Source: Deferribacteres bacterium (GTDB lineage Bacteria; Zhuqueibacterota; Zhuqueibacteria; Zhuqueibacterales; Geothermadaptataceae). Taken from it: 64,000 nucleotides of DNA. The stretch is taken from contig JACKDF010000002.1 in assembly GCA_020633655.1 (NCBI GenBank), positions 62,001-126,000 of the forward strand, given 5' to 3'. This document shows positions 8,702 through 16,670 of this stretch, piece after piece. The position numbers were made by a program, and so were the translations under genes. The notes beneath the pieces are model-generated. The model was not told where the DNA came from, searched no databases, and saw nothing but the letters and a program-made list of their open reading frames with translations. Position 1 is the first letter of the stretch. Each line of letters starts with the position of its first letter.

Positions 8702-8725
8702 GGTAACGTTACCGTAAACGTTAAC
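8702..8725. promoter_or_regulatory. Tandem palindromic operators before the LacI-family gene
   Basis: A perfect 12-bp palindrome GGTAACGTTACC (8702-8713) is followed at once by GTAAACGTTAAC (8714-8725), both centred on AACGTT as LacI-family operators usually are with a central CG. They lie 31-54 bp before the regulator start codon, so autoregulation is likely. Confidence 0.6.
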
Positions 8726-8755
8726 GAAGCGCGCAATCCATATCGAGGAAGGTGG

Positions 8756-9754
8756 ATGGCTGTTACTATAAAAGATATCGCGGCACAGGCTGGTGTCTCT
8801 GCAATTACCGTCTCACGTGCTTTAAATGATAAGCCGGATATCAATACCGATACCAAAAAACGCATACTTGCCATTGCCGATGAGCTGGGTTATGTGCCCA
8901 ATGAATTAGCCAAGAGTCTCGTCACCCGCCGCACCAACGTCATCGCTATACTCATGCCCGGTGTTTCAGACCTGCTTTCCACTGAAAAACTCGATGCTAT
9001 CAACGCGGTCTGCTTTGACGCAGGTTACACGACTTTATTTTGCAATACCAAAAATTCTGCGGCTATTGAGCTCGAATTCCTGCGGCAAATTCAATCAAAA
9101 CGTGTCGATGGCCTATTGATGTTCCCAACACAAAGGGGGCGGGACTATATTGCTGAACTCCAAAAACTGACTATTCCTTACGTCTTCATGAATCGTTTTT
9201 CCAATGAACTCGATTGCGATTATGTGAAGAATGATAACGTTTACGGAAGCTATATTGCTGTGCAGCACTTACTTGAAAAAGGTTATCGACGCATCAACTA
9301 TCTGTGCGCTCGTCCACACACGACGACAGGTTTGGAGCGCGTTACCGGTGGGTGCAATGCGGTAAAGGATGCTGGCTTTCCGGAAAACGTCTTCACGATC
9401 ACGCACATTGAAGAATCCATTCAGGCCTGTTACGATCTCGTTCAGGCGCATGCGAAAGCGAGTGATTTACCGGACGCCTACATGGTTTGGAACGATACGC
9501 TGGCGCTTGGGGTGCAAAAAGCTTTGCTGGAGCTGGAAATCCGTATTCCGCAGGACGTCGCGCTGGTCGGATACGATGACCTTGTATTTGCTGAATACAT
9601 GGTGCCACCGCTGACGACGGTGAAGCAGCAGAATTATGAACTGGGTGAACAAGCTGCAGAAATTCTCATTAGGAAAATTGAGAAAAAAATGCCGCCCGAG
9701 GAAAAGATGCAAATTGAATTAAAACCGCAACTGATACCCAGAAAATCGACTTAA
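8756..9754 (+). CDS. LacI-family transcriptional regulator
   Basis: A 332-residue DNA-binding sugar-responsive regulator. The helix-turn-helix and hinge are textbook: 'VTIKDIAAQAGVSAITVSRA' at residues 3-22, then 'ILAIADELGYVPNELAKSL'. The periplasmic-binding-protein-like effector domain fills residues about 60-330 ('VDGLLMFPTQ', 'GYRRINYLCARP', 'ALVGYDDLVFAEYMVPPLTT'). Start ATG 8756 is preceded by GAGGAAGG. Two palindromes just upstream are probable operators. The glycosidase-like gene begins 7 nt after its stop, so it is the first gene of a sugar-related transcription unit and probably controls it. The effector sugar cannot be read from sequence. Confidence 0.93.
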   Translation: MAVTIKDIAAQAGVSAITVSRALNDKPDINTDTKKRILAIADELGYVPNELAKSLVTRRTNVIAILMPGVSDLLSTEKLDAINAVCFDAGYTTLFCNTKNSAAIELEFLRQIQSKRVDGLLMFPTQRGRDYIAELQKLTIPYVFMNRFSNELDCDYVKNDNVYGSYIAVQHLLEKGYRRINYLCARPHTTTGLERVTGGCNAVKDAGFPENVFTITHIEESIQACYDLVQAHAKASDLPDAYMVWNDTLALGVQKALLELEIRIPQDVALVGYDDLVFAEYMVPPLTTVKQQNYELGEQAAEILIRKIEKKMPPEEKMQIELKPQLIPRKST

Positions 9755-9761
9755 TAGGCTC

Positions 9762-10991
9762 ATGAAAATAAAATATGTTTTACCATTCATTGTATTCGTG
9801 TTCGCGTGGCACTTTTTCTCTCCCCGGGTGCATTGCAGCAATGATGGCCATAAGATGAGTTTAGCACACGATGGATTTATTACTATTGATAAAAAACGGA
9901 TTTTTATTCTGGGCACTTATCACCTGCCACATGGTGAGGCGCCCTATCGAACACTGGCGGAGAATGGATTTAATCTTGTTCGGACACCACTCGAGCAGAA
10001 AGCACTTGCGGAGGCGTTGCAAAATAATCTTTTTACCTGGAGTGGTATTGGGCACCTTGAGCTTTCTGCGGCGTCTGAAAAAGTTGAGGCGTTTCAGGAG
10101 AGAATTAGGCGCTGGAAAAACCATCCGGCCCTGCTGTTCTGGGAGCTGGAAGACGAGCCTGCTTTTACCTGGCGCTCAGCTGAACCACGTGTGAAACCGG
10201 AAGCACTGATTTTCACTTATAATCTCGTGAAAAAGGAAGATCCCGATCATTTTGTTTATTTGAATCATGCACCGGTTAATTTAGTCAGCACATTGCAGAA
10301 ATACAATCCCAGCGCCGACGTCCTTGCATGTGATGTGTACCCCGTTATTCCCTACGGTATTCGACCCTCATATGCACTATTTGACGATGGCTTGCAAGGC
10401 GATCTCCTCAATACCAGCATGAGTCAGGTCGGAGAATATGTGGATAAACTGAAGCGTGTCTCTTCCAATAAGCCTCTTTTGCTTATTCTGCAGGGATTTG
10501 CCTGGGAAATGTTGCGCAAGGAAGGCGATCGCGACAGCAGTATGGTGCTTTACCCCGATTATAAGCAATTGCGTTTCATGGCTTACAATGCGATCATCCA
10601 CGGTGTGAATGGCTTGCTTTTTTGGGGGACGTCCTATACACCGCCTGAGGCACCGTTTTGGAAGGATCTGTTTAAACTGACGAAGGAATTGCACAAGTTG
10701 CACGAGGTGTTATCTGCACCAGCAGTGCCAAATTTTATAACAACCGAATATAATGAGATGGGCCACAGTGTCGATGCTGGCGTGGAAATACTTACGAAAA
10801 AAGTGGGAGATGATTTTTACTTAATCACTGCCAACGCCGATCGTAATCCGGTGAAAGTTACGCTCGGCGGTTTGCAAGAATTTATGGTTATGGAATCCAC
10901 TGCAGAGGGGCAAAGTACTGATGTGCACAATGGTTCATTTACTGAAATCTATGAAGCCTTTGCCTTAAAGGTATTTTTGTTAAAAAAATAA
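9762..10991 (+). CDS. Secreted TIM-barrel glycoside hydrolase-like protein
   Basis: A 409-residue exported protein with an N-terminal signal peptide (residues 1-25). It looks like a clan-A (beta/alpha)8 glycosidase: 'LGTYHLPHG', 'LAENGFNLVRTPL', then 'FWELEDEP' with acidic residues E128, E130, D131 and E132 at the position of the usual acid/base motif (N/D-E-P). Later come 'VLACDVYPV', 'LQGFAWEMLRKEG' and 'GVNGLLFWGTSY', the last typical of strand 8. A small beta domain follows (about 340-409). Residues of the second catalytic acid are not certain. It lies between the LacI gene (7 nt) and the symporter (107 nt), suggesting release of an importable sugar. The family number cannot be assigned with confidence. 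Confidence 0.7.
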   Translation: MKIKYVLPFIVFVFAWHFFSPRVHCSNDGHKMSLAHDGFITIDKKRIFILGTYHLPHGEAPYRTLAENGFNLVRTPLEQKALAEALQNNLFTWSGIGHLELSAASEKVEAFQERIRRWKNHPALLFWELEDEPAFTWRSAEPRVKPEALIFTYNLVKKEDPDHFVYLNHAPVNLVSTLQKYNPSADVLACDVYPVIPYGIRPSYALFDDGLQGDLLNTSMSQVGEYVDKLKRVSSNKPLLLILQGFAWEMLRKEGDRDSSMVLYPDYKQLRFMAYNAIIHGVNGLLFWGTSYTPPEAPFWKDLFKLTKELHKLHEVLSAPAVPNFITTEYNEMGHSVDAGVEILTKKVGDDFYLITANADRNPVKVTLGGLQEFMVMESTAEGQSTDVHNGSFTEIYEAFALKVFLLKK

Positions 10992-11098
10992 TTCATAATT
11001 ACATCAGAAGAATACTGTTATGCCGAAAAGTAAAGCATGAATTTAGCGAATGCTGGCTTTTCGTTGTATGACAGGAAGCACAAAAAAAGAGGTGGGAT

Positions 11099-12646
11099 GT
11101 GAATTTACATTGGTTAGATATTGTCATGCTCGTCATGTACATGATCGGTATGCTCGTGCTGGGCTGGTGGTTCTCCAAGAAAAATACGAATACGGAAGAA
11201 TATTTCGTTGGTGGACGCTCTTACGCTGGATGGGTGATTGGATTGAGCCTTGTGGGAACATCGATTAGCTCGATTACGTTTCTTGCATACCCTGCCGACG
11301 CTTTCAAAACAGCGTGGCTGCGATTTTTACCCAACTTGATGATGCCCCTGGGCATTCTCATTGCAACTCGCCTCTTTCTTCCCTTTTTCCGTCATAAAAA
11401 TATTACCTCCGCGTACGAATACCTGGAAGATCGTTTTGGTCCGTCCATTCGCGTGTATGGTTCGATCACGTTTGTTTTTGGGCAACTGGTTCGCGTCAGC
11501 ATCATTCTTTATTTAATTTCTTTGGTCTTGCACGAAATGTTGGGCGTCGATCCTGTGCTGAGCATTCTCATTGCCGGTGGCTTCGTTGCAATTTACACGG
11601 TAATTGGCGGTATCGACGCAGTAATTTGGACAGACGTTATACAGACGATTGTTCTCATGCTGGGTGGCATCATCAGTTTGATCGTTATTATTAATTTGCT
11701 CCCTGGAGGCTTGGGGCAAATTTTCTCTGTCGCTTTTGCCGATGGCAAATTTGGCCTTTCGGAATTGCAAAACGGTCAGTTGGTTCCTTCGCCCTGGGGA
11801 CTCTCTTTTCAGGAAAAAACGGTTTCCATGATGCTGCTCCTCGGTCTGGTAAACTGGCTCACGGAATACAGCAGCAACCAAAATGTTGTACAGCGTTATG
11901 CCGCGTCGAAAAGCATCAAAGAAGCACGCAAAGCTATGTGGATCGGTGTTTCTACCAGCTTGCCGATTTGGACATTTTACATGTTCCTGGGCACTTCGAT
12001 GTACGTTCTTTTTAAGGTGTTTCCAACCATTGAAAGTGCCGAAGTGCTATCGGGAGTACGCAAGGCAGAACAGATTTTTCCATTCTTTATTATGAATTAC
12101 CTGCCACCGGGAATTACCGGACTGGTTATCGCGGCCGCGCTGGCAGCAGCGATGTCCTCGCTGGATTCAAGTATCAATGCGATCGCTACCGTTTCTGTGA
12201 CTGATTTTTACCGGCGATACTTTGCTCCCAACCGGGAAGACCGGCATTATCTGAAAGCAGCCTGGAGCATTGCCGGAGCAGCGGCAGCGTTCATGATTGG
12301 CGGCGCTATTATTCTGTCGAAAACGGATTCACGAACCATGCAGGATACGGCAACAATCCTGGTTTCACTTCTGGGTGGAGGCTTGCTGGGTATGTATTTG
12401 CTGGGATTCCTGACGCGAAAGGGGGATGCGCGTTCCGTCTGGTTCGGAATTGTGTTTACGATGGCTTTTACCGGGTGGACAATTCTGGCAAAAAACAACA
12501 TGGTGCCCGAAATGTTGCAAGCCCCTTTCGATTTATACTACACGGGTATTTTTGGCAATTTGATCATGTTTCTGGTTGGTTATTTATTCGGATTGGTTTG
12601 GAAGTCTAAAGATCGGAATTTGCAAAACTTAACCGTTTGGGATTAA
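11099..12646 (+). CDS. Sodium:solute symporter (SSS family)
   Basis: A 515-residue inner-membrane Na+-coupled transporter of the SSS/SGLT type. The family landmarks are visible: 'TNTEEYFVGGRSYAGWVIG' after helix 1, 'SLVGTSISSITFLAYPADAF', the 'GGIDAVIWTDVIQTIVLMLG' segment, and 'AAALAAAMSSLDSSINAIAT' in the sodium-site region. Start GTG 11099 overlaps an ATG at 11097 that reads straight into TGA; GAGGTGG lies just upstream. Position between a glycosidase-like gene and an aldolase gene suggests uptake of the sugar (for example a sialic-acid-like or uronic acid) released outside. Substrate is inference. Confidence 0.92.
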   Translation: MNLHWLDIVMLVMYMIGMLVLGWWFSKKNTNTEEYFVGGRSYAGWVIGLSLVGTSISSITFLAYPADAFKTAWLRFLPNLMMPLGILIATRLFLPFFRHKNITSAYEYLEDRFGPSIRVYGSITFVFGQLVRVSIILYLISLVLHEMLGVDPVLSILIAGGFVAIYTVIGGIDAVIWTDVIQTIVLMLGGIISLIVIINLLPGGLGQIFSVAFADGKFGLSELQNGQLVPSPWGLSFQEKTVSMMLLLGLVNWLTEYSSNQNVVQRYAASKSIKEARKAMWIGVSTSLPIWTFYMFLGTSMYVLFKVFPTIESAEVLSGVRKAEQIFPFFIMNYLPPGITGLVIAAALAAAMSSLDSSINAIATVSVTDFYRRYFAPNREDRHYLKAAWSIAGAAAAFMIGGAIILSKTDSRTMQDTATILVSLLGGGLLGMYLLGFLTRKGDARSVWFGIVFTMAFTGWTILAKNNMVPEMLQAPFDLYYTGIFGNLIMFLVGYLFGLVWKSKDRNLQNLTVWD

Positions 12647-12713
12647 CTGGCAGCAACCGAAATAGTCCGGAATCTTTTTGGGAAGCATTTTTTCAAAGAA
12701 AAATATTTTAATA

Positions 12714-12728
12714 TTGCATATGATGCAA
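12714..12728. promoter_or_regulatory. Short palindrome before the aldolase gene
   Basis: TTGCATATGATGCAA (12714-12728) has 6-bp arms and lies 75 bp before the aldolase gene in a 156-bp gap. It could be a regulator site; no second copy was seen in the window. Confidence 0.25.
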
Positions 12729-12802
12729 ACGATTTCACAATTTACCGATATTCAAAAGCACCAGAGAAACGACTCCGCTTGTTCCCTTAAAATAATTTTG
12801 AT

Positions 12803-13738
12803 ATGGAGAATCCTGTAGTGAATAAAAAAACGAAATCCCCGGAAAAATACGGGGGAACCTGGCCGACAATGGTTACACCATTTGATGAAAATTTAAAAAT
12901 TGATTTCGGTGTTAACAAAGAAATCGTTGAATGGTACCTGCGATTTGATATCGGTGGCCTGTATCCACATTGCCTTTCCAGTGAGATGTATTTTTTGTCA
13001 GCTGAAGAGAGCGTTCAATTGGTCACCGAAACAGTGAAAACAGTTGGTGACCGTACCAATGTTGTCGCTACGGCAAACCTGGGCGAATCGCAGGAACAGC
13101 ATATTGAATTTGCCCGGCGCATTGCAGACACTGGCGTCGATGCATTGATGTTGCTGGTGCCGTCTTTTTTGCAGACGGACAACGAAATGGAAAAGTACTT
13201 TTTGACCATGGCAGAAAAGTTGGATTTACCCTTAGGAATTTATGAATGCCCGGTGCCGCGCCGATTCCATTTGAGTGTTCCGCTTGTAAAGAAATTGGCT
13301 GAAACCGGTCGTTTCGTTGCTTATAAAGAAACGAGTTGCCAATTCGAAAAAATTATGGCGCTGCACGACGTGACAAAAAACACACCCATGTCGCTTTTGC
13401 AGGCAAATGCACCGTACCTGCTCGATGTATGTCGGCGCGGTGTACCTGGATCGATGAATATTGCCTCAATCTGGTTAGCGGACATCGTTGCTACAGTTAT
13501 TCGATTGGCACAGGCGCAGGATCCTATGGCGGAAAGCTTGCATGCAAAACTTTGCAATCTGGAAATGGTGCAAAGAAGCGGGCATCCGGTAAGTTCAAAA
13601 TATCTGCTTGCCAAACGTGGACTGCCCATTGGCATTCATTCACGCACCGGGGATTCGGGTTTTAGTGCAGAAGTCAAAACAAGTATCGATTATATCATGC
13701 GCGATTTTATAACGCCTGAGGGCGATTTAATATTGTAG
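12803..13738 (+). CDS. Dihydrodipicolinate synthase / N-acetylneuraminate lyase family aldolase
   Basis: A 311-residue class I aldolase of the DHDPS/NAL superfamily (TIM barrel, Schiff-base lysine). K175 in 'VAYKETS' is the expected Schiff-base residue and Y147 in 'IYECP' the conserved tyrosine. The usual GTTGE loop reads 'CLSSEMYFL' here, so it is not an ordinary DapA. Next to a symporter and upstream of sugar genes it more likely cleaves a keto-sugar acid to pyruvate and an aldehyde than makes dihydrodipicolinate. Sialidase and mannosidase-like genes further on are consistent with, but do not prove, N-acetylneuraminate or a 2-keto-3-deoxy acid as substrate. Confidence 0.85.
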   Translation: MENPVVNKKTKSPEKYGGTWPTMVTPFDENLKIDFGVNKEIVEWYLRFDIGGLYPHCLSSEMYFLSAEESVQLVTETVKTVGDRTNVVATANLGESQEQHIEFARRIADTGVDALMLLVPSFLQTDNEMEKYFLTMAEKLDLPLGIYECPVPRRFHLSVPLVKKLAETGRFVAYKETSCQFEKIMALHDVTKNTPMSLLQANAPYLLDVCRRGVPGSMNIASIWLADIVATVIRLAQAQDPMAESLHAKLCNLEMVQRSGHPVSSKYLLAKRGLPIGIHSRTGDSGFSAEVKTSIDYIMRDFITPEGDLIL

Positions 13739-13750
13739 AAAAAAACACTG

Positions 13751-13945
13751 ACGAGACTGTCGAAAAACATGCAAATTCGGACCCCGAGCTTCCCGAAGTC
13801 GGACCCTGACCTTCCCGAAGGCGGACCCTGAGCTTGCCGAAGGGCGCGAATTTGAGCGTGGAACCGGACGTTTCGACACTTCGGCTTTACTCAGTGCAGG
13901 CAGGCTCAACGTCCGGTTTATCCCATTTTCGACAGCATCGACGGG
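13751..13945. repeat. Compound palindromic repeat with three tandem family A units
   Basis: Three degenerate 23-bp copies of GGACCCTGAGCTTGCCGAAG lie in tandem at about 13779-13847. They face an inverted partner (GTTTCGACACTTCGG then CAGGCTCAACGTCCGG) at 13869-13917. The whole is framed by ACTGTCGAAAAA near 13757 and TTTTCGACAG near 13925. Inner CAAATTCG/CGAATTTG pairs also match. It fills the 256-bp gap before the nucleotidyltransferase gene. Confidence 0.75.
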
Positions 13946-13994
13946 GTCTAAATCCTGTCTGTGTTTGTATTGCACAACAATAAAAGGAATTCCA

Positions 13995-14474
13995 ATGAAT
14001 TTGAAGGAAAAAATAGTTAGTCTGAATCAGGCAATTAAAATTCGTGCCCAATGGAAAGCGGCGAATGAAAAAGTCGTTTTTACCAACGGGTGTTTTGATA
14101 TTTTACATCCTGGGCACGTTTTATATTTAAATGAAGCGCGTTTGATGGGTGATCATATGATTCTCGGTCTTAATACGGACGCCTCGGTGAAACGCTTGAA
14201 AGGACCGACGCGACCGATTCAATCAGAAAACGATCGTGCCATTGTTGCATCCGGCTTATGGGCCATCGATCTCATCGTCTTGTTCGATGAGGACACCCCT
14301 TTTAATCTGATCACAACTTTAATGCCCGATGTGCTTGTAAAAGGCGGCGATTATACCTTCGATACCATCGTCGGAGCGCCGGAAGTAGCCGCTGCCGGTG
14401 GTGAAGTACGAACCATCGATTTTGTCGAAGGAAAATCAACAACACGTATAATATCTAAAATGACAGAAAAGTAG
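13995..14474 (+). CDS. hldC: Heptose-1-phosphate adenylyltransferase-like protein (RfaE2/HldC)
   Basis: A 159-residue nucleotidyltransferase of the cytidylyltransferase-like superfamily. The signature 'VFTNGCFDILHPGHVLYL' carries the HxGH ATP-binding motif, and 'KGGDYTFDTIVGA' plus 'GKSTTRII' match the RfaE C-terminal domain that makes ADP-D-glycero-beta-D-manno-heptose. Start ATG 13995 is preceded by AAAAGGA; an upstream in-frame ATG at 13965 lacks one. A separate PfkB kinase gene follows 125 bp later, as in organisms where the bifunctional HldE is split. It supplies the activated sugar for LPS core or another glycan. The preceding gap is filled by repeat. Confidence 0.87.
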   Translation: MNLKEKIVSLNQAIKIRAQWKAANEKVVFTNGCFDILHPGHVLYLNEARLMGDHMILGLNTDASVKRLKGPTRPIQSENDRAIVASGLWAIDLIVLFDEDTPFNLITTLMPDVLVKGGDYTFDTIVGAPEVAAAGGEVRTIDFVEGKSTTRIISKMTEK

Positions 14475-14529
14475 CCGGAATACCGAAGTAAGTATTATAG
14501 CACTCGGAAAAATTCCGCTTTGCAAAGTG

Positions 14530-14598
14530 AAATAGAAACCCTGAACCCTGTAACCTTTAACTTGTAACCTGAAACCTCAAACCCAAAGCCCGAAACCT
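14530..14598. repeat. Degenerate AACCT-phrase array in the leader of the PfkB gene
   Basis: The whole stretch between the two heptose genes is made of variants of (G/T)AAACCT and TGTAACC, about ten in a row with 6-8 nt spacing, running right up to the ATG at 14600. No Shine-Dalgarno can be seen, so the array occupies the ribosome binding region. Confidence 0.65.
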
Positions 14599-14599
14599 C

Positions 14600-15616
14600 A
14601 TGACACCAGAAAAATTGAATTCTCTTTTCGATCGAATAAAAGAAACACGTATCGCCGTAATCGGTGATTTCTGCCTTGATGTTTATTGGGAAATTGACAT
14701 GTCGACCTCAGAAATTTCCATCGAGACCGGCCTGCCAACTTACCCTGTTCGAACGCAACGATATTCCCTCGGTGGTGCTGGAAATGTTGTTGCAAATCTC
14801 GCAGCCCTTGGAGTGAAAGAAATTTCCGCTTTTGCCGTCCTTGGCCATGATATGTTTGCTAGCGAATTGCTTGCCCAGCTAAATCAATTCGGGGTGAATT
14901 TAAAAGGTATCCAATTTCAAAACGTGGAGTGGGATACGCCTGTTTACATTAAACGGATTCGCGATGGCAAAGAACGCAGTCGAATTGATTTCAGTAATTT
15001 CAATAGGTTGCAGGACGCAGTGGCGGAGAAGATTATCGTGGCACTGCAAAAAAATTTGGCACACTTTGACATTGTTATTGTCAATCAACAACTCATTCAT
15101 GGATTGCACTCGCCTCACTTTCGACAGCTTCTCGCGGCGCTCATCAAAACGAATAAAGAAAAATTATTTTTGCTGGACAGCCGTGATTGCGGAAATGATT
15201 ATGATGGAAGCATCCGGAAAATAAATGAGCATGAAGCCATGAGTTTATGCGGGGAGCAGGCTGCGCCAGATACAAAAATCAGCGAACAAAAAGTCACAGA
15301 AGCAGCTAGAGAATTAGCAAAACGCTGGCAGGAAGTTTTTTTTATAACGCGTGGGGAAAATGGCCTTTTTGTTGTGGATAATGACACCGTAACCGAAATA
15401 CCAGCCGTTATCGTGCAGGGGGAAGTTGATACTGTTGGCGCTGGTGATACAATGCTTGCTGCTATTGCAGCTACACTGGCAGCGGGCGGGAGTTTTCAGG
15501 ATGCAGGTGAGTTAGGGGCACTTGCTACAGCGATCACCGTAAAAAAACTCCATCAGTGCGGGACAGCATCACCGCAGGAAATAAAGGTATTGCAGGAGAC
15601 GCAAGGCGTTGTTTAA
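14600..15616 (+). CDS. hldA: PfkB-family sugar kinase, probable D-glycero-beta-D-manno-heptose-7-phosphate kinase
   Basis: A 338-residue ribokinase-fold kinase. The N-terminal 'RIAVIGDFCLDVYWEIDMS' and 'YSLGGAGNVVANLAALGV' match the RfaE1 pattern, and the C-terminal 'GEVDTVGAGDTMLAAI' is PfkB signature 2 with the catalytic Asp. In the ADP-heptose route this step phosphorylates C1 of heptose-7-phosphate before HldC acts. Adjacency to the HldC-like gene supports this, but other sugar phosphates are possible because the family is broad. The start ATG 14600 has no visible Shine-Dalgarno; an AACCT-rich array sits in its place. Confidence 0.82.
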   Translation: MTPEKLNSLFDRIKETRIAVIGDFCLDVYWEIDMSTSEISIETGLPTYPVRTQRYSLGGAGNVVANLAALGVKEISAFAVLGHDMFASELLAQLNQFGVNLKGIQFQNVEWDTPVYIKRIRDGKERSRIDFSNFNRLQDAVAEKIIVALQKNLAHFDIVIVNQQLIHGLHSPHFRQLLAALIKTNKEKLFLLDSRDCGNDYDGSIRKINEHEAMSLCGEQAAPDTKISEQKVTEAARELAKRWQEVFFITRGENGLFVVDNDTVTEIPAVIVQGEVDTVGAGDTMLAAIAATLAAGGSFQDAGELGALATAITVKKLHQCGTASPQEIKVLQETQGVV

Positions 15617-15692
15617 CAAGTGTGTCGAAATGCATGCAACCGGTCGGTCCTTCTCTGATACATCTATTCTAAAAATTCACCAATTACGTACC

Positions 15693-15705
15693 TAATCCTA
15701 AAAGA
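15693..15705 (+). promoter_or_regulatory. Leader motif shared with gmhA
   Basis: TAATCCTAAAAGA, followed by GAATAC-like bases, occurs 14 nt before the HAD gene start here and again at 28969-28981, 8 nt before gmhA. The shared 13-mer suggests common control or a shared ribosome binding context. Confidence 0.4.
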
Positions 15706-15718
15706 ATACGAATTTATT

Positions 15719-16651
15719 ATGGCATCTATATTTGATAAATTTCCCGGCCGCCAGGGCCTGCTTGAAAAACCAGTTGTTGTAGAAAACACAAATGGTAATG
15801 TAATTATTGTGCGCGAATTTGATCGCAGCGCCTTATCTGTCGGTCTTTTTGATTTCGACGGAACTATTTCAGATGAACGTGTGGGTTGGCCAAATCTGAT
15901 GGTGGCTAGCAATATGGCTTTTCTCATCGCTTTGTCCTCGCCGCAACTACCCCATAAAACTGCAGAAAAAATGGTGATTGAAGATATCGAAAAAACCATT
16001 GGTATTCCGACTTACATGCAGATGAAACGCTTGCGCACCATGATCGAAAACAGCGGTTATACCGGCCAGGAACTGGATCCGAAAATGTTCAAGGATGCTT
16101 ACAATGATGCACTCGTCAGTATGGTTGCCAGCCGTCGTGCAAAACTTGGAACCGGTGAAATGACACGCGATGATTTGCTCATTCCCGGCGCTGCCGAACT
16201 GTTACCGCAATTGCAAAAAAAGCTGCCCAAGGGCATATATCTCGCCAGCGGCACCGATGAGACCGCAGTAATGGAAAGCGTCGAAGAACTCGGTTTTTCG
16301 AAATATTTCCCCCGGGAGCGTATTGTTGGCGCGGGCACCCTGGCGCCGGAAAAGGATGCCAAGGAAGCGGTGATCAACAATATGCTGCACAATAAAGGCA
16401 TTCGCGGGGAGGAATTGTTGACGTTTGGTGATGGCTTCCCCGAGGTTTTGTATACACATCTCGCTGGCGGAGTCGCTGTGGGTGTTGTGAGCCGGGACAA
16501 GAGCCATTACGAGCACCAGGGGCATTTTACGATTGAGCAAAAGGAACAGCGGCTCATAAACGCCGGTGCCCATATCATCGTGCGAAATCCTTTTGAAAAT
16601 GTGCAGTTACTGCTTGAGACGATCTTTACGGGACATGACGTTCGGAACTAA
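15719..16651 (+). CDS. HAD-superfamily phosphatase
   Basis: A 310-residue HAD hydrolase. Motif I is D45-F-D47-G-T in 'GLFDFDGTISDE', followed by a helical cap (about 60-160), motif II 'YLASGTDE', and a motif IV region 'LTFGDGFPEV' in which GDG replaces the usual GD(S/G)xxD wording. It is longer than GmhB (about 190 residues) and not related to it closely, yet it lies after the two heptose genes and 19 nt before the GH38-like gene. It may do the missing heptose-bisphosphate phosphatase step or act on another sugar phosphate; this is inference. Its leader holds TAATCCTAAAAGA (15693-15705), shared with the gmhA leader. Confidence 0.8.
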   Translation: MASIFDKFPGRQGLLEKPVVVENTNGNVIIVREFDRSALSVGLFDFDGTISDERVGWPNLMVASNMAFLIALSSPQLPHKTAEKMVIEDIEKTIGIPTYMQMKRLRTMIENSGYTGQELDPKMFKDAYNDALVSMVASRRAKLGTGEMTRDDLLIPGAAELLPQLQKKLPKGIYLASGTDETAVMESVEELGFSKYFPRERIVGAGTLAPEKDAKEAVINNMLHNKGIRGEELLTFGDGFPEVLYTHLAGGVAVGVVSRDKSHYEHQGHFTIEQKEQRLINAGAHIIVRNPFENVQLLLETIFTGHDVRN

Positions 16652-16670
16652 TTTATTTGGAGAACCACCC

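Noticed and set aside
13779..13847. CRISPR array
   Set aside because: The 23-bp units are directly adjacent with no unique spacers, and no cas gene is present.
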